Shown here: positions 12,865 to 21,581 of the stretch, piece after piece
Position numbering within the stretch: position 1 is the first letter of the stretch
Layout of the letters: the number at the start of each line of letters is the position of its first letter
Source: JAVVHH01 sp964235765
GTDB taxonomy: Bacteria; Pseudomonadota; Alphaproteobacteria; Acetobacterales; Acetobacteraceae
NCBI GenBank assembly: GCA_964235765.1
Contig: CAXSDH010000059.1
Span: 1 to 22,280, forward strand
Reading direction: 5' to 3'
DNA length: 22,280 nucleotides
The notes under the pieces: generated by a model
Told to the model about the DNA's origin: nothing
What the model saw: only the letters and a program-made list of their open reading frames with translations
Database searches by the model: none
Position numbers and translations under genes: made by a program

Positions 12865-15231
12865 CTAGAACCTCGTTCCGAAACCAAAACGGAAAACCTG
12901 GGTTTGATCGAATTTGCGTTTCACGATGGCCTGCGCCACATCGACGTTGATCAGGCCGAACGGCGTTTTCCACGAAACGCCGACGCCCGACGCGACGCGC
13001 GGGGTGGAGTCGTCGGTCACGATGGTGTTGAACCCCGACGGATCGGTGACCTTGCTGACCTGCGATAGCGAGCCGATGTCGACGAAGGCCCGGCCAGACA
13101 GGCCGAGGTCGGCCGAGATGGGCAGGGGGAAGCGCAACTCAGTGGACTGCGTGTAGATCAGCCGGCCGCCGATGCTGTCCACCGTGGTGGCTCCCACGGC
13201 GTGCGGCCCGGCGCCGCCGGACTGGAAGCCGCGCAGGTTGTCGCCGCCGAGGAAAAAGCGGTCGATGATCTTCTCCTCCCTGCCCAACTGCGCCAGGTAG
13301 CCAGCGCCGGCCGAAATGGCAATGCTCCAGTCGGAGTCCCCGGTGATGCTTTCGAGCGGGATGTAATAGGTGCCGTCCACCTTGGTGCGCAGGTAACGGG
13401 CCGTGCCGCCGAGACCCGCGACGTCGGCGCCGACGCGGACAAGGAAGCCGTCATGGGGGTCGGTGCGGCTGTCCCGGTAATCCAACGACAGGGTTGTGCC
13501 GAGCTGGGAAAGCAGCGATGTGCCGGCCTGGTTGGTCACGTAGATGCTGGCGCCGGACTGCACGTTGAACACGTTCCGATCGACCAAGGTGTAGGTCCAG
13601 GCCTGGCGAAGGTGCTCGTTGAACTCATAGCCGAGACGCAACGCACCACCGGTCCGGCGCTCGTTGTAAGCGGCGATGTCCTGGTTGTTGTTCCGAACGT
13701 GGAACAGGTCGAAGCCCGCAACCAGGTTGCGATCCAGGAAGTAGGGATCGGTGATCGAGAGGTCGATCTGGCTGCGCCGCTGCGCCAGCACGCCGTTGAT
13801 GCTGCCGTCGATGCCGGTGCCGATCAGGTTCCGCTCGCGCAACCCCACGTTGACCAGCGCGCCGGAGTCGGTCGAGTAGCCGCCGCCGAGGGTGAGCTCG
13901 CCCGTGGCCTTCTCGTCCACCACCGTGGTCAGGATGGCCTTGTCGGACGTCGAACCCGGCGAGGGCTGCACCTGCACGCTATTGAAATAGCCGAGATCCT
14001 GCAACCGCTGGCGGGACCGCCGCACCGTCGCCGCGTTGAATGCATCGCCCTCGGCGAGGCGGAACTCGCGGCGGATGACCTTGTCCTTAGTACGGGTGTT
14101 GCCGGTGATGTCGATCCGCTCGATGAATACGCGCGGGCCCTCGGTGATGTCGAACACCAGGTCCACGGTCTTTTTGGCGCGGTCGCGGGCGATGCGCGGC
14201 TTCACCTCGACGAAGGCGTAGCCGCGATCGTGCACTGCCGATTGCAGCGCCTCGGTCGTTTTCTCGACGGTGTCGCCGTCGTAAGTGTCTCCGGTCTCGA
14301 TCCGCAGCAGCGGTTTCAGGTCGTCGGCGTTGAGGTTGCGCAGCTTGCTGTCGATGCCGACTTGGCCGACCCTGTATTTCTCGCCTTCGCTCAGGTTGAA
14401 GGTAAGGAAAAACGCCGAGCGGTCCGGCGAAAGCTCAGCCGTCGCGTCCTTGACCTCGAAGTCGGCATAGCCGTTCTTGAGGTAGAACCGCCGGAGTAGT
14501 TCCTTGTCGAAGTTCACCCGCTCCGGATCATACTGGTCGCTGTTCGACAGGAACCGCCAGAATGCCTCCTCGCGGCTGGCGATCACTTCGCGCAGGCGGT
14601 TCTCGCTGAACGCGTGGTTGCCAACCATGGCGACCCGGCTGACCAGGGTGGTGTCGCCCTCGTTGATCTCGAACACCACGTCCACGCGGTTTTGGTCGAG
14701 GCGGATGACCTTGGGCTCGACGGACGCCGCGAACCGGCCCTTCTTGGCGTAGGCGTCGAGCAAGCGCTGCCGGTCGGCCTGGGCCAGTTGCGGCGTGAAT
14801 ACGGCGCGCGCGCGCAACTGCAACTCCGGCCGCAGGGCGTCGTCGTTCAGCTTGCGGTTACCCTCGAAGGCGATGCGGTTGACGATCGGGTTCTCGGCGA
14901 CGCGCACAACCAGGGTGTTGCCTTCGCGCCGCAGGTTCACGTCCTGGAACAAGCCGGTCGCATAGAGGGTCTTTAGGCTGCGGTCGATGCGGTCGGGGTC
15001 GAAGGGGTCGCCGGGCTGGACGAGCATATAGGAGCGGATGGTGCTCTCTTCGATGCGCTGGTTGCCCTCGACCTTCACGGCGGCAATGGTGCCCTCGGCG
15101 CCGGGCCGCACCAGGTTGGCGCGCACGGCTGGGGTACGGATCGTAGGGCGCTGCTGCGCCATGGCGGCGCCGGAGGCAAGCAGCGGGAGCAGGCAGGCGG
15201 TGGCCATCAGCTTGGCGCGGTCGGTTGGCAA
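12865..15231 (-). CDS. bamA: Outer-membrane protein assembly factor BamA
   Basis: BamA is the Omp85-family pore of the BAM complex and inserts beta-barrel proteins into the outer membrane. From TTG 15231 it has 788 residues. A signal peptide (about 1-25, ending AMA before QQRPTIRT) is followed by five POTRA domains (roughly 48-115, 116-194, 195-286, 287-366, 367-441). A 16-strand surface-antigen barrel runs to the C-terminal Phe (FGFGTRF). The conserved loop-6 motif is LRGF at 666-669, in FFLGGDNLRGF. The frame is open further upstream, but TTG 15231 has a G-rich site (GGGGGAA) seven bases before it and gives a basic N-terminus to the signal. ATG 15207 is the alternative and would give a signal lacking positive charge. 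rseP lies upstream and skp immediately downstream. Confidence 0.95.
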   Translation of the reverse strand: MPTDRAKLMATACLLPLLASGAAMAQQRPTIRTPAVRANLVRPGAEGTIAAVKVEGNQRIEESTIRSYMLVQPGDPFDPDRIDRSLKTLYATGLFQDVNLRREGNTLVVRVAENPIVNRIAFEGNRKLNDDALRPELQLRARAVFTPQLAQADRQRLLDAYAKKGRFAASVEPKVIRLDQNRVDVVFEINEGDTTLVSRVAMVGNHAFSENRLREVIASREEAFWRFLSNSDQYDPERVNFDKELLRRFYLKNGYADFEVKDATAELSPDRSAFFLTFNLSEGEKYRVGQVGIDSKLRNLNADDLKPLLRIETGDTYDGDTVEKTTEALQSAVHDRGYAFVEVKPRIARDRAKKTVDLVFDITEGPRVFIERIDITGNTRTKDKVIRREFRLAEGDAFNAATVRRSRQRLQDLGYFNSVQVQPSPGSTSDKAILTTVVDEKATGELTLGGGYSTDSGALVNVGLRERNLIGTGIDGSINGVLAQRRSQIDLSITDPYFLDRNLVAGFDLFHVRNNNQDIAAYNERRTGGALRLGYEFNEHLRQAWTYTLVDRNVFNVQSGASIYVTNQAGTSLLSQLGTTLSLDYRDSRTDPHDGFLVRVGADVAGLGGTARYLRTKVDGTYYIPLESITGDSDWSIAISAGAGYLAQLGREEKIIDRFFLGGDNLRGFQSGGAGPHAVGATTVDSIGGRLIYTQSTELRFPLPISADLGLSGRAFVDIGSLSQVSKVTDPSGFNTIVTDDSTPRVASGVGVSWKTPFGLINVDVAQAIVKRKFDQTQVFRFGFGTRF
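12871..12874 (-). promoter_or_regulatory. Ribosome binding site of skp (GAGG), inside the bamA 3' end
   Basis: GAGG lies seven bases before the TTG at 12863 and overlaps the last codons of bamA. It supports TTG initiation and suggests that ribosomes finishing bamA re-initiate on skp. Confidence 0.65.
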
Positions 15232-15238
15232 CAGGGAT

Positions 15239-15244
15239 TCCCCC
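15239..15244 (-). promoter_or_regulatory. Probable ribosome binding site of bamA
   Basis: A GGGGGA run ends seven bases before TTG 15231. The match to the anti-Shine-Dalgarno sequence is partial, but nothing comparable precedes ATG 15207, so it favours the TTG start. Confidence 0.5.
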
Positions 15245-15276
15245 AGGGGACACGTGGTCAGAACAGTCAGGCCCGA

Positions 15277-15294
15277 GCGCCTGCTTCTAGGCGC
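15277..15294. repeat. Inverted repeat in the rseP-bamA interval
   Basis: Arms GCGCCT (15277-15282) and AGGCGC (15289-15294) enclose six bases, in the 142-base space between rseP and bamA. It could fold in the bamA leader about 45 bases before the start codon. No T-run follows on the minus strand, so it is not a classical intrinsic terminator. Confidence 0.45.
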
Positions 15295-15373
15295 AGCAGC
15301 GATCCAAGCCAAGGCTTATGCACGATTGCGGCCCACCGAGCGATACAGACGTTCGCCGAAGTGCGCTCCAAGG

Positions 15374-16477
15374 TCAGCCGCGAACCCAGCGGAACAGGCC
15401 CAGATGCGATAAGTCGTTCCACGTCGCGAACACGAACAGGCCTGCCAACACGGCGAATCCGGCACGAAAGCCAAACTCCTGCACCCGCGCGGGCAGCGGC
15501 CGCCCGCGCAACGCCTCCATCGCGTAGAACACCAGGTGCCCACCATCCAGGATAGGGATTGGGAAAAGGTTAATCAGTCCAAGATTGACCGACAGCACAG
15601 CGATAAAGCTGACCAGGCTGGCCAGCCCGAGCGATGCCACCTGTCCCGAAAGCTGCGCGATTCCGAGCGGCCCGCTCAACTCGTCGGTGTTGCGGGCGCC
15701 GCTCAGCATCTGGCCCAGGCCCTGGATCGTCTGCACCGCCACGTCCCAGGTCTGCGCCACCCCGGCGCCCACGGCCGACAGCGGATCGAGCCGGACGAAC
15801 TCGGCCGCTCCACCACGCACGCCCAGCACGCCCACCCGGCGGCCGGCAGCCCCCTCGCGCGAGCCGGCCGTCACCGGCAACGTCCGCTCCTGCCCGTCGC
15901 GCAGCACCCGCACGCTGAGCGGCCGGTCGGGGTTGGCCGACACGATCCGCTGCAGGTCCTCGAACCGCGCGACCGGCGCCCCGTCGATCGACACGACTCG
16001 GTCGCCGGCCAGCAGCCCGGCCCGGGCAGCCGCCCCCTCGGCCACCACATCGCCGATTACCGGAATGCTCACCGGCCGCCCGGCGGTGGCAAACAGCGCG
16101 GCGAACAGCACGGCCGCGAGCAGGAAGTTGGCCACGGGGCCCGCAGCGACGACGATGGCGCGGGAAAGCACGGACTTGCCATGGAACGTCCGTCCGGCTT
16201 GCCAGCCGGCCCTTACCTCGTCGGCCACTTCCTCCGGCCGCTCCTGGCCATGCAGCTTCACGTAGCCGCCGAGCGGCAGCCAGGCTACCTTCCACACCGT
16301 GCCGACGCGGTCGGTCCAACTGAGCAAGGCCCGGCCGAAGCCGATGGAGAATGCCTCGACATGCACGCCCCGCCACCGGGCCGCGAGGTAGTGGCCGAGT
16401 TCGTGGACGAACACGAGCACGCCGAGCACCACCACGAAGGCAGCGGCGTTGCGGACGAAATCGGGGATCACAGCCAT
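15374..16477 (-). CDS. rseP: Site-2 zinc metalloprotease RseP
   Basis: RseP is an inner-membrane intramembrane protease. In other bacteria it cleaves anti-sigma factors such as RseA after a first cut and clears signal-peptide remnants. The 367-residue protein has the zinc site HELGH at 25-29 in its first helix, a single PDZ domain (about 135-205, VIGDVVAEGAAARAGLLAGDRVVSIDG) and the third zinc ligand in the LDG motif at 310-312 (FPIPILDGGHLVFY). E. coli RseP has two PDZ domains and is longer; single-PDZ forms are usual in alphaproteobacteria. ATG 16477 is chosen, with GAGGA seven bases upstream, over an adjacent TTG. Its place between dxr and bamA is conserved and links proteolytic envelope-stress signalling with outer-membrane assembly. 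Confidence 0.96.
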   Translation of the reverse strand: MAVIPDFVRNAAAFVVVLGVLVFVHELGHYLAARWRGVHVEAFSIGFGRALLSWTDRVGTVWKVAWLPLGGYVKLHGQERPEEVADEVRAGWQAGRTFHGKSVLSRAIVVAAGPVANFLLAAVLFAALFATAGRPVSIPVIGDVVAEGAAARAGLLAGDRVVSIDGAPVARFEDLQRIVSANPDRPLSVRVLRDGQERTLPVTAGSREGAAGRRVGVLGVRGGAAEFVRLDPLSAVGAGVAQTWDVAVQTIQGLGQMLSGARNTDELSGPLGIAQLSGQVASLGLASLVSFIAVLSVNLGLINLFPIPILDGGHLVFYAMEALRGRPLPARVQEFGFRAGFAVLAGLFVFATWNDLSHLGLFRWVRG

Positions 16478-16492
16478 CAACGGTTCCTCATC

Positions 16493-17662
16493 TCAGGCTG
16501 CCCGGGCGGCAGCGACGCTTTCGGCGGTGCGGCGCGCCGCGGCATCCAGGTCCATTACGGCTTCGAGCGTGTCGGCGCCGGGGCTGCCCAGCCGCTCCAG
16601 GACCGACTCGACCAGCGTGGCAATCTCGGTGAAGCCCAATCGGCCGACCAGGAAAGCATCGACCGCCACCTCGTTGGCCGCCGACAGGATTGTGGGTGCG
16701 CCCCCGCCCGCCCGCAAGGCGTCGCGTGCCAGCCGCAGCGCGGGGAAGCGCGCGGGGTCGGGTTCGGCAAACTCCAGCCGGCCCAGGGTTGCAAGGTTCA
16801 GGCGGGGCGAGGACGTCGCCAGCCGCTCCGGCCAGGCCAGCGCGTGCGCGATCGGGATCCGCATATCGGGCGAGCCGAGCTGCGCCAGCATGCTGCCGTC
16901 TCTGTAATGGACGATGCCGTGCACCACGGATTGCGGATGGATCAGCACGCCGATGTCGCTCTCGTCCATGACGAACAGCCGTGCGGCCTCGATCAGCTCG
17001 AGGCCTTTGTTGAACATCGTGGCGGAATCGATGCTGATTTTGGCGCCCATCGACCATACGGGATGCCGCAGTGCCGCTTCCGGAGTCGCGCGCGCCATCT
17101 CATCGAGGGAGGCTTTGCGGAACGGGCCGCCGGAGGCCGTCAGCACGATGCGTTCCACGGCGCCGCGGTTGCCCTCCGCCATGGCCTGGAAGATGGCGTT
17201 GTGCTCCGAATCGACCGGCAGCAGCGTGGCGCCGGCCTCGCGGACCGCCCGCAGCATGACTTCGCCGGCGCAGACCAGCGCTTCCTTGTTCGCCAGCGCG
17301 ACAGCGCCGCCCCGGCGTATGGCGGCGAGCGTGCTCGGCAGGCCCGCTGCGCCAGTGATCGCCGCCATGGTCCAATCGACGGGGACGGCAGCCGCCTGGA
17401 CCACCGCCTCGGCGCCGCTCGCGGTGGAAATGCCGCTGCCGGCCAAGGCCCGGTCGAGCGCTGCATGGGCGGCGGGATCGGCAATCACCGCCAGTTGCGC
17501 GCCAAGGCTGATCGCCTGCTTGGCCAGCAACGCGGCATTGCGGCCGCCCACGAGAGCATGCGCCTGGAATCGCCCAGGGTTGGCCGCCAGGAGGTCGACC
17601 GTACTGGCGCCCACGCTGCCCGTGCTGCCCAGCACCGTCACCGAGCGAGCCTTCATCGCCAC
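16493..17662 (-). CDS. dxr: 1-deoxy-D-xylulose 5-phosphate reductoisomerase
   Basis: Dxr converts 1-deoxyxylulose 5-phosphate to 2-C-methylerythritol 4-phosphate using NADPH, the committed step of the MEP isoprenoid pathway. It thus supplies precursors for the adjacent uppS. The 389-residue protein has the NADPH-binding loop GSTGSVG (12-18), metal ligands Asp151 and Glu153 in DSEHNAIFQ, the flexible-loop region after SGGPFR, and MGAKISIDSATMFNKGLELIEA with Asn218, Lys219 and Glu222 (E. coli Asn227/Lys228/Glu231). Two starts compete. GTG 17662 has GGAGG at an ideal six-base spacing. ATG 17656 overlaps the cdsA stop as ATGA but would have a 12-base spacing. I chose the GTG. Confidence 0.97.
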   Translation of the reverse strand: MAMKARSVTVLGSTGSVGASTVDLLAANPGRFQAHALVGGRNAALLAKQAISLGAQLAVIADPAAHAALDRALAGSGISTASGAEAVVQAAAVPVDWTMAAITGAAGLPSTLAAIRRGGAVALANKEALVCAGEVMLRAVREAGATLLPVDSEHNAIFQAMAEGNRGAVERIVLTASGGPFRKASLDEMARATPEAALRHPVWSMGAKISIDSATMFNKGLELIEAARLFVMDESDIGVLIHPQSVVHGIVHYRDGSMLAQLGSPDMRIPIAHALAWPERLATSSPRLNLATLGRLEFAEPDPARFPALRLARDALRAGGGAPTILSAANEVAVDAFLVGRLGFTEIATLVESVLERLGSPGADTLEAVMDLDAAARRTAESVAAARAA

Positions 17663-18484
17663 AAAACACCTCCCCGCCCCACCATCACCGCCAGCGCCGC
17701 CGCGGCTGGAGCGGCTGCCAGCAGCCCGTCCAGCCGATCCAGCAATCCGCCGTGCCCCGGGATCAGCCGCCCGGAGTCCTTGACGCCAAAATGGCGCTTG
17801 ATCCCGCTTTCGAGCAAGTCTCCGGCTTGGGAAGCCACGCCGAGCGCGCCGGCGATGACGGCGGCGCGGCCCCAGGCGGAGAACGCCAGCAGCTCGGCCG
17901 CCGCCTCACCGACCAGCATCGCCGCAATCAGCCCGCCGGCCGAGCCGGACCATGTCTTGCCCGGGGACAGCGTAGGCGCCAGCTTCGGCCCACCGAGCAG
18001 CCGGCCGGCCGCATAGGCGCCGATGTCGCTGGCCCATACGACCAGCACGAGGAACAGCACGTTCGCGCGCCCCGCGTCACCGCCGGCGTTGCGCAGCCAC
18101 ATCAGGCAAAGGGAGCCGGCTCCCACATAAAGGATGCCCGCCGCCAAGGTCAGCCGCCCGCCGAGCCGCCACAGGAGGCCGAAGCCCGCCAGCAGCACGC
18201 CGAAGCCAACGGCCTGCCGGTCCAGTGCTGCCGCCACGCCGGCCAGCAGCACCACCAGGGGCACGGCGATGCCCGGTGCGCGCCAGGGAGTCCGGCCGCA
18301 GAGCCACACCCACTCGATCGAGAGGCCGGCTGCGGCCAAGGCCATCAGCCCCATCCAGGGCCCCGCCCCAAACCAGATGCAGGCCAGCGCGACCGGGGCA
18401 AGCAGGCCCGCCGACACGGCCCGCCGCCCCAGGTCGTTCCAGCGGGACCTTGCGCGGGCGGCAGCGGCCTCCGCACGGGGGTGG

Positions 18485-18501
<17 letters not shown>
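17653..18501 (-). CDS. cdsA: Phosphatidate cytidylyltransferase (CDP-diglyceride synthase)
   Basis: CdsA makes CDP-diacylglycerol from CTP and phosphatidic acid, the branch point of phospholipid synthesis, in the inner membrane. The protein is about 282 residues and consists mostly of hydrophobic helices. The family signature is fully present near the C-terminus: ESGIKRHFGVKDSGRLIPG followed by HGGLLDRLDG, with the catalytic acidic residues and the KR/KD pairs. The start is uncertain. GTG 18501 overlaps the end of uppS by 17 bases and has GGGAG about ten bases upstream. Internal starts would remove the polar N-terminal leader but lack ribosome sites. uppS-cdsA-dxr is a common bacterial order. 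Confidence 0.95.
17669..17673 (-). promoter_or_regulatory. Ribosome binding site of dxr (GGAGG)
   Basis: GGAGG lies six bases before GTG 17662 and twelve before ATG 17656. It favours the GTG start and lies within the end of cdsA, giving a 10-base gene overlap. Confidence 0.65.
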
Positions 18502-19231
<730 letters not shown>

Positions 19232-19235
19232 CGCG

Positions 19236-19802
19236 TCAGACCTGCCGGATTTCCCTGTCCTTATCGACTAAGGACTCGTCGATCCGCTTGATGTAGCCAT
19301 CCGTTATCTTCTGCACCTGATCGGACCAGTCCTTCATCTCGTCCTCGCCGATCTCGCCCTTCTTCTCGAAACCCTTGATCTGGTCCATGCCGTCGCGCCG
19401 CACGCCGCGGATCGCCACGCGGGCCCCCTCCGAATACCGGCCGGCCGCCTTCGCCAGTTCGGCGCGGCGCTCGGCGGTCAACTGCGGGATCGGGACGCGC
19501 ACCACCTGGCCGTCCGATCCTGGATTGAGGCCCAGCCCGCTGTCGCGAATCGCCCGCTCGACCGCGCCCACCAGCGTGCGGTCCCAGACCTGCACCGTGA
19601 TCATGCGCGGCTCCGGCACGCCGATCGTGCCCACCTGGGTGATGGGCACCTCCGTGCCGTAGGCCTCGACCTTGACCGGTTCCAGCAGCGCTGGGCTGGC
19701 GCGGCCGGTGCGCAGGCCGCCGAAGTCGCGGCGCAGCGTTTCGAGCGCGCCGTCCATGCGCCGGGTCAGGTCTTGCTTCAAGCCATTCAGGTCGGCAGGC
19801 AC
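19236..19802 (-). CDS. frr: Ribosome recycling factor
   Basis: RRF splits post-termination ribosomes together with EF-G. The 188-residue protein is near the usual 185. It has the family sequence FGGLRTGRASPALLEPVKVEAYGTEVPITQVGTI, the VQVWDRTLVGAVERAIRDSGLGLNP segment, PIPQLTAERRAEL and the long C-terminal helix with IKRIDESLVDKDREIRQV. GTG 19802 is the start, with GGGAG seven bases upstream. It follows pyrH by eleven bases, the classic pyrH-frr pairing. Confidence 0.98.
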   Translation of the reverse strand: MPADLNGLKQDLTRRMDGALETLRRDFGGLRTGRASPALLEPVKVEAYGTEVPITQVGTIGVPEPRMITVQVWDRTLVGAVERAIRDSGLGLNPGSDGQVVRVPIPQLTAERRAELAKAAGRYSEGARVAIRGVRRDGMDQIKGFEKKGEIGEDEMKDWSDQVQKITDGYIKRIDESLVDKDREIRQV

Positions 19803-19813
19803 GTGCGAACTCC

Positions 19814-20539
19814 CTAGCTTGGTTCGATGATGCGGGTAAAACGGCCCTCGCCGCGCATCACGCTTCCGAAGGCGCCGGGGGCATGGATGTCGAACACGAT
19901 GATCGGCAAGCCGTTCTCACGCGCCACGCTGATGGCGGCGGCGTCCATCACCGCCAGGTCTTGGGCCAGCACGTCATGGTAGGTCAGCTCGTCGTAGCGC
20001 TTGGCGCCCGGCACCTTTTGCGGGTCGGCGGAGTAGACGCCGTCCACTTGGGTGCCCTTCAGCAGGGCGTCGCACTTCATCTCGGCCGCGCGCAGGGCGG
20101 CGGCGGTGTCGGTGGTGAAGAACGGATTGCCGGTGCCGGCGGCGAAAATCACCACCCGCCCCTTTTCCATATGCCGCTCGGCCCGGCGGCGGATGTAGGG
20201 TTCGCACACCGTGCTCATCGGGATTGCGGATTGCACGCGGGTGGGCACCCCGCGGCGTTCCAGCACGCTCTGCAAGCCGAGCGCGTTCATCACCGTCGCC
20301 AGCATGCCCATGTAGTCGGCCTGCGCCCGGTCCATGCCGGCGGCGGTGCCCGAAACGCCGCGGAAGATGTTGCCCCCGCCCACGACAAGGCAAACCTCGA
20401 CGCCGCTGGCGACCACGTCGCCGACGTCGGCGGAGATGCGGGAAAGCGTGTCGGCGTCCAGGCCGTACTCCTTGCGGCCCATCAGCGCCTCCCCGGACAC
20501 CTTCAGCAAGACGCGCTTATAGGCCGGCGGAACGGGCAT
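19814..20539 (-). CDS. pyrH: Uridylate kinase (UMP kinase)
   Basis: PyrH phosphorylates UMP to UDP with ATP in de novo pyrimidine synthesis. It belongs to the amino-acid-kinase fold rather than the NMP-kinase fold and is a cytosolic hexamer. The 241-residue protein shows RVLLKVSGEALMG, CLVVGGGNIFRG, the DYMGMLATVMNALGLQ helix, FAAGTGNPFFTTDTAAALRAAEM and KGTQVDGVYSADP. These are the phosphate- and nucleotide-binding loops of bacterial UMP kinases. ATG 20539 follows AGGA. It is preceded by an 89-base gap containing a strong hairpin, which may set its expression relative to tsf. Confidence 0.98.
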   Translation of the reverse strand: MPVPPAYKRVLLKVSGEALMGRKEYGLDADTLSRISADVGDVVASGVEVCLVVGGGNIFRGVSGTAAGMDRAQADYMGMLATVMNALGLQSVLERRGVPTRVQSAIPMSTVCEPYIRRRAERHMEKGRVVIFAAGTGNPFFTTDTAAALRAAEMKCDALLKGTQVDGVYSADPQKVPGAKRYDELTYHDVLAQDLAVMDAAAISVARENGLPIIVFDIHAPGAFGSVMRGEGRFTRIIEPS

Positions 20540-20571
20540 GGAGTCCTTTGAGGTCGATGGCGGGCGTGGAA

Positions 20572-20597
20572 GGGCCGCAACCTAGAGGTTGCAGCCC
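20572..20597 (-). promoter_or_regulatory. Hairpin in the tsf-pyrH intergenic region
   Basis: On the minus-strand transcript, GGGCTGCAACC (20597-20587) can pair with GGTTGCGGCCC (20582-20572) over a four-base loop TCTA. That gives 11 pairs, one of them U-G. It lies in the 89 bases between the tsf stop and the pyrH start. No U-run follows, so full intrinsic termination is unlikely. Partial attenuation, a pause or an RNA-processing site separating rpsB-tsf from pyrH-frr is more plausible. Confidence 0.65.
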
Positions 20598-20628
20598 CCC
20601 CTCACAAGCGCGGGCTTGGTCGCGTGCG

Positions 20629-21567
20629 CTAGGCGGGCGGCAGCCCGGGCGTGGCCGGCGGCAGCCCGGCCGCCGCAGCCACCTCGGCCGCGAAGTCGCC
20701 CGCCTCCTTCTCGATGCCCTCGCCCAGGGTGAAGCGCGTGAAGCCCGCCAGGCTTGCGCCGGCCTTCTTCACCACGGCCTTGACCCGGCTCTCGCCGTCA
20801 TGGACCCAGACCTGCTCCAGCAGCACCACCTCTTCGTAGTACTTCTGAATCCGGCCCATCACCATCTTCTCGATGATCGCGTCCGGCTTGCCGGAGGCGC
20901 GGGCCTGCTCGGTCAACACGGCCCTTTCGCGCTCGAGCGCGGCCGGGTCGACTGCGGAGACGTCCAGCGCCTCCGGCCGGGTCGCCGCCACGTGCATGCC
21001 GACCTGCCGGCCCAGCGTCTCCAGCGCGGCCATCTCGGACCCGCTCTCGATGCCGACCAGTACGCCGATCTTGCCCAGGCCGGGCCGCAGCGCATTGTGG
21101 ACGTAGGTCGCGACGACGCCGCTCTCGACCGTCATCACCCGCGCCCGGCGCAGCGTCATGTTCTCGCCGATGGTCGCGACGAGGTGGGTTATCTCCTCAC
21201 CCACCGTGCGGCCGCTGCCCGGATAGGGCGCCGCGCGGATGGCATCCACGTCCTCGCCCACTTCGAGCGCCACTTGGGCCACGGACTGCACCAGACCCTG
21301 GAACGCCTCGTTGCGGGCGACGAAGTCGGTCTCGGCGTTCACCTCGACCATCGCCGCGCGGTTCTTGGCGCTGGCGACGCCCACCAGACCCTCGGCGGCC
21401 ACGCGGCCGCTCTTCTTGGCGGCCTGCGAAAGGCCCTTCTTGCGCAGCCAGTCGATGGCCGCTTCCGTGTCGCCGCCCGCCTCGGTGAGCGCGCGCTTGC
21501 AGTCCATCATGCCCGCGCCGGTCTTGTCGCGCAGGTCCTTGACCAAGGAGGCTGTGATCTCGGCCAT
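20629..21567 (-). CDS. tsf: Translation elongation factor Ts
   Basis: EF-Ts exchanges GDP for GTP on EF-Tu. From ATG 21567 it has 312 residues. The N-terminal UBA-like module begins SLVKDLRDKTGAGMMDCKRALTEAGGD. The core carries the EF-Tu-contacting TDFVARNEAFQ motif, and the dimerisation and C-terminal modules end in a Pro/Ala-rich tail. The reading frame is open well upstream through rpsB, but ATG 21567 has GGGGGAG five bases before it and starts the canonical MAEITASLVKDLR. It lies 14 bases after rpsB, the nearly universal rpsB-tsf pair. Confidence 0.98.
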   Translation of the reverse strand: MAEITASLVKDLRDKTGAGMMDCKRALTEAGGDTEAAIDWLRKKGLSQAAKKSGRVAAEGLVGVASAKNRAAMVEVNAETDFVARNEAFQGLVQSVAQVALEVGEDVDAIRAAPYPGSGRTVGEEITHLVATIGENMTLRRARVMTVESGVVATYVHNALRPGLGKIGVLVGIESGSEMAALETLGRQVGMHVAATRPEALDVSAVDPAALERERAVLTEQARASGKPDAIIEKMVMGRIQKYYEEVVLLEQVWVHDGESRVKAVVKKAGASLAGFTRFTLGEGIEKEAGDFAAEVAAAAGLPPATPGLPPA

Positions 21568-21581
21568 TACCGCTCCCCCCT

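Noticed and set aside
12864..12887. Longer skp start at TTG 12887
   Set aside because: It would lie inside bamA without a ribosome site and put a polar stretch before the signal peptide. TTG 12863 explains the sequence better.
15536..18016. 826-codon open frame on the plus strand, opposite rseP, dxr and cdsA
   Set aside because: In GC-rich DNA the strand opposite real genes often lacks stops. The translation is low-complexity, and the three minus-strand genes are unequivocal.
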